Below the pieces are notes generated by a model that worked only from the letters and a program-made list of their open reading frames with translations, made no database searches and was not told the origin of the DNA. Shown one piece after another: positions 37,519 through 47,172 of a stretch of 64,000 bases of DNA. A program made the position numbers and the translations under genes. Every line of letters begins with the position of its first letter. Positions within the stretch are counted from its first letter, which is position 1. This stretch comes from DATCHW01 sp963806045 (GTDB lineage Bacteria; Bacteroidota; Ignavibacteria; Tepidaquicellales; Tepidaquicellaceae): contig CAWDWP010000005.1 of assembly GCA_963806045.1 (NCBI GenBank), forward strand, positions 62,001-126,000, given 5' to 3'.

Positions 37519-38133
37519 TTAATTATTTAATGAAAAGATAATACTGCCTTTTGTAATATTAAATAAATCCTTTTTAAAATTCTGTGTAAGAGATAATCTT
37601 ATTTCACATTCTAATTTCACTTTATCATCAGAAACATTATTAATGATTTTGTAATTATTGGATTCTATAAAATTCATCACCGGACCTATATATTCATATC
37701 CGAATTCCATTTTAATATTTTCATATATAAATTTTTCAATCATATTTTCTTTTTCTATTGAAGTTAATGCCGCTTCCGAATATGCCCTCCTCAGTCCGCC
37801 AACTCCCAGTTTTACCCCGCCGAAATATCTCGTAACTACAATCAGCACATTCGTCAGGTCGTATTTATCAATCGCTTCAAGTATCGGTTTTCCTGAAGTG
37901 CCTGATGGCTCTCCGTCATCATTTGCACGGAAATTATTTTTATCAATTCCCAGCCTGTAAGCATAAGGATGGTGGCGTGCATCAAAATATTTTTCCCTTA
38001 TCGATTTTAAATTACCATTGATTTCATCCGAATCCTGAACCGGAAATAATTCAGATATAAAAACTGATTTTGTAATTTTTATTTCAGCTTTATTGTAATT
38101 TTTAACTGTAAAATATTTATCTATAATCTCCAT
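37519..38133 (-). CDS. YigZ/IMPACT-family protein
   Basis: 204 aa, UPF0029 (Impact) family. The conserved block DDGEPSGTSGKPILEAI (~75-91) and VVTRYFGGVKLGVGGL (~103-118) are complete, followed by an EF-G domain-V-like C-terminus. The family links to ribosome or GCN2-type stress functions in other organisms, but the role in bacteria is unclear. Sits between pcm and a Wzi-like gene on the same strand. Confidence 0.92.
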   Translation of the reverse strand: MEIIDKYFTVKNYNKAEIKITKSVFISELFPVQDSDEINGNLKSIREKYFDARHHPYAYRLGIDKNNFRANDDGEPSGTSGKPILEAIDKYDLTNVLIVVTRYFGGVKLGVGGLRRAYSEAALTSIEKENMIEKFIYENIKMEFGYEYIGPVMNFIESNNYKIINNVSDDKVKLECEIRLSLTQNFKKDLFNITKGSIIFSLNN

Positions 38134-38207
38134 TTAACAATTTACAAACATTCTTTTTCTTTTTTTCGTGAACTTAGTGTCCTCAGTTTTTATTTTAAAT
38201 TATTAAT

Positions 38208-38234
38208 TACTAATTACTAATTATTAATTATTAC
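38208..38234. repeat. AT-rich heptamer tandem repeat
   Basis: Runs of TTAATTA/CTAATTA units directly 3' of pcm on the minus strand. Same kind as at 27837 and 47055. Confidence 0.55.
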
Positions 38235-38895
38235 TCATTACTTTCCATGCATCTTCACTTACAAGCGGAACAAATCTGAAATAATTATGTCTTTTTATAT
38301 TCAGCTTTGGTTTTGGACCATCTGAGCTTTCTTTTTTTATTACAAGCATCTCCTGTGTATCTTCATCGCCAACAGGTATTACTATTATACCTCCTGTTTT
38401 CAACTGATTGACAAGCGCCCTTGGAACTTTCGGACTGCCCGCAGTTACTATAATTTTATCAAATGGAGAATATTCTTTCCACCCTTTGCAGCCATCACCG
38501 CACTTCAGTAATGCTCTTGAACCGAGTTTACTAAGAAGCGCAGATGTCTTCTTATAAAGTGCAGGAATTCTCTCGACCGAATAGACCTGAGCACCGAGTG
38601 TTTCAAGTATAGCCGCCTGATAACCTGAGCCGGTGCCTACTTCCAGCACTTTATCTCCCGGCTGAATATCCATCAGCTCTGTCATGAATGCAACGGTATA
38701 TGGCTGGGATATTGTCTGGTTACAATCTATCGGCAAAGGATTGTTATCATATGAAAATTTTTTCATATCGCTGTCAACAAATAGTTCCCTCTTTACCAAA
38801 TCAATAGCATTCAGTACTTTCTCACTGCATATCCCTTCAGTCTTTAAAATGTTCAACAGGTTTTTACGTTTGTTATAGTATATATCGAGAGGCAT
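38224..38895 (-). CDS. pcm: Protein-L-isoaspartate O-methyltransferase
   Basis: 223 aa, cytosolic AdoMet-dependent repair enzyme for isoaspartyl residues in aged proteins. Motif I VLEVGTGSGYQAAIL (~83-97) and the preceding QTISQPYTVAFMTELM are diagnostic, with IIVTAGSPKVP (~150) following. Starts 11 bp after cdaA, hence probably cotranscribed. Confidence 0.94.
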   Translation of the reverse strand: MPLDIYYNKRKNLLNILKTEGICSEKVLNAIDLVKRELFVDSDMKKFSYDNNPLPIDCNQTISQPYTVAFMTELMDIQPGDKVLEVGTGSGYQAAILETLGAQVYSVERIPALYKKTSALLSKLGSRALLKCGDGCKGWKEYSPFDKIIVTAGSPKVPRALVNQLKTGGIIVIPVGDEDTQEMLVIKKESSDGPKPKLNIKRHNYFRFVPLVSEDAWKVMSNN

Positions 38896-38906
38896 TTATC
38901 TGTTAA

Positions 38907-39734
38907 TTAATTCGATTTGGATTTTTCATCAGGTTTGGCAAATACTTTCATAACAGATTTCGCAACATTTTCTGTCGAAAGAGCATATGTCAATTTCTCT
39001 TTCAGGTCTGCGGCATCTTTTGTTACATTTAGCCTGCCGTCTTCAGCAATCGAAACTACAGATCTTTCTTCTGATACTATTATAGTAATTGCATCTGACA
39101 CCTCAGAGATTCCTAAACCTGCCCGGTGCCTGGTACCCAGATTTCTGTTACTTACGGAGACTGTCTCTGAAAGCGGTAAAAGGCATTTTGCAGCCTCGAT
39201 TTTATTATTATTAATTATCACGGCTCCGTCGTGCATAGGAGATTTTGGATTAAAAATCGAGACGAGAAGCTCGGTATTAATTTTAGACTGAATCAGAATT
39301 CCTGTCTCTATAATGTTTTCAATTCCCGTTGAGCGCGTAATCACTATAAGGGCACCCCACCCCCTCTTTTGAAATTCAACACAGGCATCAACAAGCTCTG
39401 TTATATCCTGATTGATGTCTATCTTCAAAAATAACCTTGCGATATTTGTCCTGCCAATTATCAGCAGAAGTCTTCTGATTTCCGGCTGGAATAAAATTAT
39501 AAAAGCAATTACCCAGATGTCAGTCAGCTTACCTAACAGCCAGCCAATTGCCTGCATATTCAGAAGTTTTGCAATAAAAGAAAATCCTATTATCAAAAGA
39601 AGCGCAAAGAATATCTGGAACGCAATGGTTCCGCGCATAATTTTATATAGCTTATAAAACACAAAAGCCACGATTGCTATATCAATCAGGTCAATTACTC
39701 TTACCGGTATAAATCCTATTTTAAATAATTCCAT
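38907..39734 (-). CDS. cdaA: Membrane diadenylate cyclase CdaA
   Basis: 275 aa. Three N-terminal membrane helices (~10-90) precede a DAC domain that makes cyclic di-AMP from two ATP. The two catalytic signatures are seen as MHDGAVII (DGA, ~170) and LGTRHRAGLGISE (RHR, ~205). In other bacteria CdaA controls cell-wall and potassium homeostasis. No cdaR or glmM is adjacent. The gene stands between two outer-membrane Wzi-like genes, 12 bp after the one at 39747. Confidence 0.94.
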   Translation of the reverse strand: MELFKIGFIPVRVIDLIDIAIVAFVFYKLYKIMRGTIAFQIFFALLLIIGFSFIAKLLNMQAIGWLLGKLTDIWVIAFIILFQPEIRRLLLIIGRTNIARLFLKIDINQDITELVDACVEFQKRGWGALIVITRSTGIENIIETGILIQSKINTELLVSIFNPKSPMHDGAVIINNNKIEAAKCLLPLSETVSVSNRNLGTRHRAGLGISEVSDAITIIVSEERSVVSIAEDGRLNVTKDAADLKEKLTYALSTENVAKSVMKVFAKPDEKSKSN

Positions 39735-39746
39735 ATATGATAATTC

Positions 39747-41439
39747 TTAAAAATCAACGGCTAAAGTTGCAAAGAAATATGAATCCTTAAATGTTTTTGA
39801 CAAAAATTTTGAATCTGAATTTTTATACTGATACTTTATTGCCAGATAGTATTGCCTGATTGGCTGAATCAGTAAATTAGCAGTCAGGATAGTCCTGTTA
39901 ATCCTGTGTCCTTCGAGAAAAAGATTATGACGGCTGTTGAAATAATCCAAACTCCCGATATTTATATTTCCGCCCCAGTTTGTAATTATATTGCCATTTT
40001 GGTCATACTCAAATCCATCTCCTGACCGCTGATACTGGAAAAGCAAATCAAGTTTAATTCTGCTTGTAACATCGATTTTTAGTTTTGCGGCAATCTCATC
40101 AGAGTTCGGAGGTAATGCGTGACCAAGAGCCAAACCCCAGTTTGTATATTGGTCTTTATTTGAACGATGCGAATATACAAAAGGGTCAAGGTGGGTGAAT
40201 TCAAGCGCAAATGTCAGATTCGGAATAGTGAAAGCATCCGTCCATATAGCACCTACCTGGTAAGCAAATTTATTTTCATTAGCCAAATATCCCGTGTCGC
40301 TTATAGTTGCAAGATTCAAATCATCTATCAGCAAAGTCCCCTGAATAGCAAGATTATTAACCGGGTTTACCTCAACTTCTATTCCAAGTAAGGAATTGCT
40401 TTGTGTTGTACTATTCACACCTGAGTTCAAATCAGCGGATATAAGAAAATTAAGCGGATTCAGATATGTCAGGCTGAATGGGGATGTAGAACTGATTATT
40501 GTTTCAGATAAACCTAATTTAAAAAATCTCGAAAAATTTATGTCCAGCCTGTGTGTTGCAATATTCTTCCAGTTCAATTCTGTTCCCATCGAATCCCCTT
40601 TTAAAGCACCATATATAAATGAATATTTTAATGCCTTATAATTCAAATCAAATTTCAGAAAATCAAAAGGCACAGCATTATTGGAGAGATACATTTTATC
40701 AATGTATCCGTAACCGTTGTTCAGGGCTTCTCTTCCTATAGTCAGGGCAAGCCAGTTTGTTTTAGTCTGGTAACGTATGTAACCTTCGTATGAATCGAAA
40801 TTTTTATTCTCATTTACAAACTTAGCACTTGAATGCAATTTAGGGTCAGTTTCCGCAGCAAAGAATACATCTTTGGTTTTTCCTTTAAGTTTCACTCCAT
40901 TTGATGCTCTCAGGTAAAATCCCAGTGTATTAAATAATGTACCTCGTCAGCCTGAAACCCAATTCACCAAGTGTTATCGAATTGGTTTTTATAGAATCAC
41001 CGTTGGATTCACGGTGTGATATATTTCCCATTACATCGAGAAAAAATGTAGCGTTAGTGTCTTTATAGAAATAAAGGTATTTTTGTTTTTTATCTTTAAA
41101 TATTTTATCAATTGAAAAATCCGATAAAAGAGATTCCTGATTCTTCACTTCCCCGCTAATATCATTTTCAAACTCTACTTTGTAATCATCGAGAAACTGT
41201 TTATCAATTCCGGCTAATTTATTCTGATGGTCATTAATAATCGTAAGATATTCACCAACTTCTTTTCTCGAAATAGGAATATTTCCTGAATTATAATCAT
41301 TTATCAATCCTTTTAACTGCATTTTTTTAAGGTAATCATATACGGGATGCGAGACCGGAACAAGCTCAAACTGAGCCTGTAAAGAACTAACGAACGAAAA
41401 AATAACAAAAATCAGTAAAACCCACTTAGAAATTTTCAT
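39747..41439 (-). CDS. Capsule-assembly Wzi-like outer-membrane barrel, copy 2 (one frameshift)
   Basis: ~564 aa after removal of one extra base near 40948; length 3n+1. Signal peptide (MKISKWVLLIFVIFSFVSSLQAQ), then the N-terminal helical domain (HPVYDYLKKMQLKGLI ... PISRKEVGEYL) and a linker with KKQKYLYFYKDTNATFFLDVMG. The frame then moves to RGTLFNTLGFYLRASNG and on through ~17 amphipathic strands ending YFFATLAVDF. Same architecture as the gene at 35835. Sequence identity is moderate, so this is an old duplication. Probably anchors or assembles surface polysaccharide. Confidence 0.8.
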
Positions 41440-41672
41440 GATAAATTATTAATTTAGTGAAAGTAAATAAAAATGATTAGTATTGAAATGATAAGATTCA
41501 GTAATAAACTTAATGAACTTTCTCTTAATCATCCTAATCATTTGAATCATTCCAATCAGTGATTCCCTTTACTCAACAAATTTATTGAACTTTTTTCTGA
41601 AATTCTTTACATTGTTAATAATTTATGTAATTTTTAATTTTATACAATTGTAAATTATTTTTATCGGGAAAA

Positions 41673-42740
41673 ATGAAATTGGAATATTTAGGATATAATG
41701 AGGATTTACTGAACTTCAGAATCAAGAATGATTTAACTGATTTTGAAGTCGGGAGAGTAACAAAGGAACATAAGGAAAGGTACATTGTACAAACAGAAAA
41801 TAGTGAGTACGAAGCCGAAATCACAGGTAATATGCGTTTCTCTGCAGATTGCCGTCTGGATTTTCCTGCTGTCGGTGACTGGGTAGCCTTAACGGTTTAC
41901 GATTCTGATTTTGCAATCATATATAAGATATATCCAAGAAAATCAATCCTGGAAAGACAGGCAATCGCAAAATTCGGCGAGTCGCAAATAATAGCAGCAA
42001 ATATAGATTACGCTATCATTACCGTTGCAGTTGACAGGGATTTTAATTTAAACAGAATAGAACGATATCTGACTTTGTGCTATTCAGCAAAAGTAGAGCC
42101 TATAGTTTTACTAAGCAAAATCGACCTTATCAGCAAATCAGAACTCGGCAATTATTTATTGGAAACAAAAAACAGGTTGAAAGATATTAAGATTATACCT
42201 CTGAGCAGTGAAACAAAATTTGGTTATGATAATTTAGAATCATGTTTATTAAAAGGAAAAACATATTGCTTTTTGGGTTCATCGGGCGTAGGAAAATCAA
42301 CAGTGATAAATAATTTAACAGGCAAAGAAATTATGAAGACAAGTAATATCAGTACAAGCACGAATAAGGGCAGGCATATTACAAGTCACAGGGAATTAGT
42401 AATTCTTGAAAACGGCAGCCTGTTAATAGATACCCCGGGAATGAAGGAAATCGGGATTGCTGATACTACAGACGGACTCGAAATTACTTTTGACAGCATT
42501 ATTCAGTTATCACAGAATTGTAAATTTACTGATTGCACTCATACGCACGAAAAGGGTTGTGCCGTTTTAGAGGCAGTGGAAAATAATATTATAGATAAGG
42601 ATGCTTACAAAAATTATTTTAAAATGGAACGGGAGAAAATACATTTTCAATCAAGCATTTACGATAAAAGAAAAAAAGACAAACATTTCGGAAAAATATG
42701 TAATGAAATAATGAAATACAAAAAACAAAATAAGTATTAA
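41673..42740 (+). CDS. rsgA: Ribosome small-subunit maturation GTPase RsgA
   Basis: 355 aa, circularly permuted GTPase acting late in 30S assembly. An N-terminal OB fold (~20-85) is followed by the permuted G domain: G4-like LSKIDL (~146) precedes G1 GSSGVGKST (~205) and G3 DTPGMKEIG (~253). The C-terminal zinc knuckle NCKFTDCTHTHEKGC (~286) has the expected Cys-Cys-His-Cys pattern. Monocistronic with its own terminator. Confidence 0.95.
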   Translation: MKLEYLGYNEDLLNFRIKNDLTDFEVGRVTKEHKERYIVQTENSEYEAEITGNMRFSADCRLDFPAVGDWVALTVYDSDFAIIYKIYPRKSILERQAIAKFGESQIIAANIDYAIITVAVDRDFNLNRIERYLTLCYSAKVEPIVLLSKIDLISKSELGNYLLETKNRLKDIKIIPLSSETKFGYDNLESCLLKGKTYCFLGSSGVGKSTVINNLTGKEIMKTSNISTSTNKGRHITSHRELVILENGSLLIDTPGMKEIGIADTTDGLEITFDSIIQLSQNCKFTDCTHTHEKGCAVLEAVENNIIDKDAYKNYFKMEREKIHFQSSIYDKRKKDKHFGKICNEIMKYKKQNKY

Positions 42741-42761
42741 CCTGTTTACATTTTACACCTG

Positions 42762-42795
42762 CCCTCCGTTTCGTTGGGAGGGTCTTTCCTTTTTC
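42762..42795 (+). terminator. rsgA: Terminator after rsgA
   Basis: Arms CCCTCC and GGAGGG with a short loop, followed by a T-rich tail, 20 bp after the rsgA stop. Confidence 0.7.
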
Positions 42796-43151
42796 TTTTT
42801 AATTCATCAATTCCGGGATTCACTCTAAATCATCCTTTGCCTGTCCTTACCCATCTTGAATCCATAGGGAACAAGTCGGGATTCTTCAGGATTCTGTTAT
42901 CCTCAGTGTAGGGTTAATCCCTTCTACCGTCTTACATTTCATATTTGACGTTTGAAGTTTTTCCTCTTACCTTTTACGTTTTACTCTTTATTCTGTGATT
43001 CCTTTTTTTTAACAAACTCAACAAACTTAATTAACTCAATGTACTTTATTTATCCTGTCAATCGTGTTCTATATCCCGTTAATCCAGTTTACATTGATAA
43101 TTCATTTAAATTCACGCTAATGATTGTTATATTAAAAGGTTATACAGGAAA
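42796..43151. other. Intergenic stretch with TTTACGTTTTAC-type low-complexity sequence
   Basis: No supported gene. It holds runs of short related words (TTGACGTTTGAAG, CTTTTACGTTTTACTC, CATTTCATATTTGACG) and C-T-rich sequence. Similar word runs occur at 27935-27980, 35785-35825 and 48140-48200. Presumably contains the scpA promoter. Confidence 0.5.
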
Positions 43152-43952
43152 ATGTTTAAAGAAGAAATAAATAACGAAAATATTGAAACCGGCGGAAAAT
43201 CCCACGAATACTGGACAAAACTATCCGATTATGAGGGTCCGCTTGATATTCTTCTTCACTTCGTAAAGGAAGAAGAGTTAAATATTTATGACATTCCCAT
43301 TTCAAAAATCACTCACGATTTCCTGGAATATATTAATTACATGCAGGCACTTGATATTGAAGTGGCAGGTGAATTCTTACTGATGGCATCAGAGCTTATG
43401 AAAATAAAAGCAAGAATGCTTCTTCCGCAGTTGGATGATGAAGGACAACTAATGGAAGAAGACCCGCGAATTACTCTCGTGAGAAAGCTTCTGGAATATA
43501 AAAGATTCAAGGATATCAGTAATGAGATTTCAATTTTAGAAAAGGAAGCAAGAAACATATTCTGCAGGGAGTATTTTGAAAAGGATGAACGGTCATACGA
43601 GAAAAATTTCGAGGAAGATAAAAGTCTTAAAAATGTAACTATATATAATTTAATCAAGGGTTATAAAAATGTAATCTCCGGAATGAAAGGGCAGGTGTTC
43701 CACCCTATCGAACCTCTGGATATTTCTCCCGAGACACAACGTGAATTCCTGCTGGAGATTCTTCAGCGGATTAGCAAAATTGATTTTGATGAGCTTACAA
43801 AAGATATGAAGGAAAAGATAATTGTAGTTTGCACTTTCCTGTCAATTTTACAGCTTGCCTTGGAAGGATATTTATGGATTGATGTAGAGCCGCAGAAATT
43901 ATCGAAATTTTCAATTAAACGAATTTTAGAACAGGCAATTGCAGAATTCTGA
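43152..43952 (+). CDS. scpA: Segregation and condensation protein A
   Basis: 266 aa kleisin subunit of the SMC-ScpAB condensin. GPLDILLHFVKEEELNIYDI (~27-46) is the N-terminal helical domain that binds the SMC neck; the C-terminal winged helix (~205-266) binds the SMC head. Overlaps scpB by 14 bases, the usual coupled order. smc itself is not in the window. Confidence 0.94.
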   Translation: MFKEEINNENIETGGKSHEYWTKLSDYEGPLDILLHFVKEEELNIYDIPISKITHDFLEYINYMQALDIEVAGEFLLMASELMKIKARMLLPQLDDEGQLMEEDPRITLVRKLLEYKRFKDISNEISILEKEARNIFCREYFEKDERSYEKNFEEDKSLKNVTIYNLIKGYKNVISGMKGQVFHPIEPLDISPETQREFLLEILQRISKIDFDELTKDMKEKIIVVCTFLSILQLALEGYLWIDVEPQKLSKFSIKRILEQAIAEF

Positions 43953-44775
43953 TTATAAAAATATAATTGAAGCTATTTTATTCGGCTCAGATTCCGAACT
44001 TTCTTTAAAACATATTAAAGAAATTCTGGAAACCTTTAAGATAAATTTGAAAACTGAAGCAATCGAAAAGCAAATTGATGAATTGAATGAAGGATATATT
44101 ATTAACCGTTCATCATTTGAGATAATAAAAATTGCAGGCGGATACCAGTTTGCAACCAGAAAAGAGTTTGCGCCATATGTCGGTAAACTTTATGCAGAAG
44201 CGCAAAAGAAAAAGCTTTCTCAATCTGCTCTGGAAACACTTTCTGTAATTGCATATAAGCAGCCGGTTACTAGAAATGAAATTGAATTTGTAAGAGGTGT
44301 TAATGTGGATTATATTGTCAATTCCCTTCTTGAGCGGGAGTTAATTTCTATTATTGGCAGGGCGAATACACCGGGAAGACCTATACTATACGGTACTACA
44401 AAGAATTTCCTCCGCGTTATCGGACTGAATTCACTTGAAGATCTTCCAAAACTCAGGGAAATAAACGATATCCTGAAGACTGAAAGAATTGAAGGCATAA
44501 CAGAAGCCGATATAGATCTTTTTAATTCAATGAACGAGTCTGAAACCGGTGCAGAATTAATAATTCCTGAATCTCCTGAAGATATAAAGGAAACTTCCAC
44601 TCAGGATGAATCGGGAGAATCACTCAGGGATATTGAAGAGGAAAAAACTGAGGATTCACCGGAAGATGAAATCAGTCAGTCAGATAAAGAAGAAAATCAA
44701 ATCATAGAAAACTATATAAATACAGAAGAGAAGAAAGAAGAAGATAATGACAGACAACCGGGTCAGGATAAATAA
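43939..44775 (+). CDS. scpB: Segregation and condensation protein B
   Basis: 278 aa. Two winged-helix domains span ~1-175 (IIEAILFGSDSELSLKHI; SALETLSVIAYKQPVTRNEI; GRPILYGTT). A ~80-residue acidic, unstructured tail follows (rich in Glu, Asp, Ser; ~195-278), much longer than in small ScpB proteins. It overlaps both neighbours (14 bp with scpA, 29 bp with rluB). Confidence 0.94.
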   Translation: MQNSDYKNIIEAILFGSDSELSLKHIKEILETFKINLKTEAIEKQIDELNEGYIINRSSFEIIKIAGGYQFATRKEFAPYVGKLYAEAQKKKLSQSALETLSVIAYKQPVTRNEIEFVRGVNVDYIVNSLLERELISIIGRANTPGRPILYGTTKNFLRVIGLNSLEDLPKLREINDILKTERIEGITEADIDLFNSMNESETGAELIIPESPEDIKETSTQDESGESLRDIEEEKTEDSPEDEISQSDKEENQIIENYINTEEKKEEDNDRQPGQDK

Positions 44776-45485
44776 ATTTATATCCGCAAACGGAATACTA
44801 TCCAGAAGAAAAACTGACGAATATATACTTCAGGGAAGAATCACCATTAACGGAATTACTATCTCAGAACCGGGATACAGGGTAATTCCTGAAACAGATA
44901 AAATCAGAATTGATGGTGAACTTGTAAAATTAAACTTGAAAAAAGTTTACTTACTTTTAAACAAACCGTTAAGGACTATATGTTCTGTTTCAGATGAAAA
45001 GAGGAGATTGACCGTAGTAGATTTGATTAAGATAAAAGAAAAAATATTCCCTGTCGGACGGCTCGATTATGATTCATCTGGTTTGTTAATACTGACGAAT
45101 GACGGTGAATTTGCGAATCAGACTGATGCATCCGAAATTTAAAATTTCGAAAACTTACTTCGTTAATATTTCTAAACCGCTGGATGAAAAATACAGGGAA
45201 CAATTGATGAAGGGAGTACTAATCGATTATAAAAAGACCGAACCCTGCACAATCAAGTTTGTGAATCCTAAAGATAAGCAAAATCTTTATATAACAATCA
45301 GGGAAGGAAGAAACAGACAGGTAAGGAAGATGTTTGAAAAGCACGGTTATTTTGTACGCAAACTTCACAGGGTGGAATATGGAAACCTGAAACTGACAGA
45401 CCTGCAGGAAGGCAAATGGAGACATCTTACAATGAAAGAATTAGAAGAATTAAAAAGCTTAATTAATAAAAACGAAATCAAATAA
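44747..45485 (+). CDS. rluB: 23S rRNA pseudouridine synthase of RluB/RsuA family (one frameshift)
   Basis: ~245 aa once one extra base near 45113 is removed; length is 3n+1. An N-terminal S4 RNA-binding domain (RINKFISANGILSRRKTDEY) precedes the catalytic domain with the nucleophile motif VGRLDYDSSGLLILTNDG (Asp). After the shift, RLMHPKFKISKTYFV and the C-terminal REGRNRQVRKMFE follow. Modifies a uridine in 23S rRNA. It begins inside scpB and its TAA overlaps the lysS ATG by one base, so the four genes form one operon. Confidence 0.9.
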
Positions 45486-47056
45486 TGACAGAACAAAACG
45501 AACTTATTAAAAGAAGACTTGAAGAACTTGAAGAGATTAGAAAACTCGGAATCAATCCCTACCCTCACAGATATGAATTGACATCAAATTCAAAGGATGT
45601 GATTGAAAGTTTCAAAGACCCTGAATCTGATGAAGAAAAGGAAAAGCAAAAAGAAGTTGTTGTTTCTATTGCAGGCAGGATAACGGCTATCAGGAAGATG
45701 GGCAAAGCAACATTTTGCCATATAAAAGATGATAAAGGAAAAATACAATTATATCTGAAGAAAGATGATATTGGTGAAGATGCATATAAAACTCTGAAAC
45801 TCCTTGATATAGGGGATATTATTGGAGTAAAAGGGTTTGTTTTCAGAACCAGGACAGGTGAAATATCCGTACACTGCAATGAATTTACTTTATTGTCTAA
45901 ATCCATATTCCCTTTGCCTATCGTTAAAGAAGAAGTAACGGAATCCGGTGAAAAAATAATTCACGATGCATTTGCAGATGTTGAACTGAGATACAGGCAA
46001 AGATATATTGACCTGATTGTTAATGATAATGTAAAAGATGTTTTCATTAAACGCTCCGGAATTATTAAATCGATAAAAAAAACATTGGAGAAATATGATT
46101 TTTTTGAAGTCGAAACACCCACACTTCAGACAATATACGGCGGAGCTAATGCAAGACCTTTCAGTACTCATCATAATGCACTCGATATAGATTTATATTT
46201 AAGAATATCAAATGAATTATTTTTGAAAAGACTCATCGTCGGCGGATTTAACCGTGTTTATGAATTCGTTAAAGACTTCAGAAATGAAGGAATAGACAGA
46301 ACGCACAATCCGGAATTCACGCAGGTCGAATGGTATCAGGCATATGGAGATTATAACGATAGTATGAATCTTTTTGAAGAGGTAATAGAACAAGCTTGCA
46401 TCGCCGTGAACGGCACTACTAAAATAAATTATCAGGGAACAGTACTTGATTTTAAGAGACCCTGGAAAAGAATTAAAATGACTGAAGCTATAAAAGAAGC
46501 TACAGGATTAGATGTTATAGAATTGACCAAAGATGAAATATTAAGTTATATGAATCAGAAAGAAATAGATTTCGATAAAAAGATTTCTTTTAGTAAAGGT
46601 CTTTTAATTTCGGAATTATTCGAAGCAGTATGTGAACCGACCCTTATTCAGCCTACATTCGTTATAGAACATGCAATTGACTCAACTCCTTTATGCAAAC
46701 CATTACGTGAATATTCTCCCGAAAAGCTTGAAGAAATGAGAAAAGACCCGGAACAGGTTATCTTTGTTGAAAGATTCGAGCCATATATAAACAAATGGGA
46801 AGTTGGAAATGCATACACGGAATTGAATGACCCGATATTACAGCGAAATCTATTCGAAGAGCAGGTTGAAAGAGGCAGAGGCGGAGAAGAAGAAACACAT
46901 CCAATGGATGATGATTTCATCCGGGCTATTGAAGTAGGAATGCCTCCTACGACAGGTGTCGGAATGGGAGTGGACAGAATTGTTATGCTTCTGACGAACT
47001 CGGTTAATATCCGTGATGTAATATTTTTTCCGTTGATGAAACCGACTTCATATTAA
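45485..47056 (+). CDS. lysS: Lysyl-tRNA synthetase, class II
   Basis: 523 aa. An OB-fold anticodon-binding domain (~55-165) leads to the class II catalytic core: motif 1 around the dimer interface, motif 2 FRNEGIDRTHNPEFTQVEWY (~265-284) and motif 3 GVGMGVDRIVML (~495-506). Charges tRNA-Lys. Last gene of the scpA-scpB-rluB-lysS operon. An intact 1.57-kb frame. Confidence 0.96.
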   Translation: MTEQNELIKRRLEELEEIRKLGINPYPHRYELTSNSKDVIESFKDPESDEEKEKQKEVVVSIAGRITAIRKMGKATFCHIKDDKGKIQLYLKKDDIGEDAYKTLKLLDIGDIIGVKGFVFRTRTGEISVHCNEFTLLSKSIFPLPIVKEEVTESGEKIIHDAFADVELRYRQRYIDLIVNDNVKDVFIKRSGIIKSIKKTLEKYDFFEVETPTLQTIYGGANARPFSTHHNALDIDLYLRISNELFLKRLIVGGFNRVYEFVKDFRNEGIDRTHNPEFTQVEWYQAYGDYNDSMNLFEEVIEQACIAVNGTTKINYQGTVLDFKRPWKRIKMTEAIKEATGLDVIELTKDEILSYMNQKEIDFDKKISFSKGLLISELFEAVCEPTLIQPTFVIEHAIDSTPLCKPLREYSPEKLEEMRKDPEQVIFVERFEPYINKWEVGNAYTELNDPILQRNLFEEQVERGRGGEEETHPMDDDFIRAIEVGMPPTTGVGMGVDRIVMLLTNSVNIRDVIFFPLMKPTSY

Positions 47057-47091
47057 TAATTAGTAATTAGTAATTAGTAATTAATAATAAT
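47055..47091. repeat. TAATTAG heptamer tandem repeat
   Basis: About four units of TAATTAG/TAATTAA immediately after the lysS stop codon. Similar runs lie at 27837 and 38208. Confidence 0.7.
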
Positions 47092-47145
47092 TCTCCTTCC
47101 CAAGTCGAAGAACCTCCGTGGAGGGCTCCAGCTTAGGAAGGAATT
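47089..47145. terminator. Long branched palindrome after lysS
   Basis: Outer arms AATTCTCCTTCCCAAG and CTTAGGAAGGAATT pair almost fully, and an inner stem CCTCC-GT-GGAGG lies within. A-rich and T-rich sequence follows. Probably an operon terminator or a REP-like element. Confidence 0.6.
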
Positions 47146-47172
47146 AAAAAATTAAATTTTAACAATCATAAA

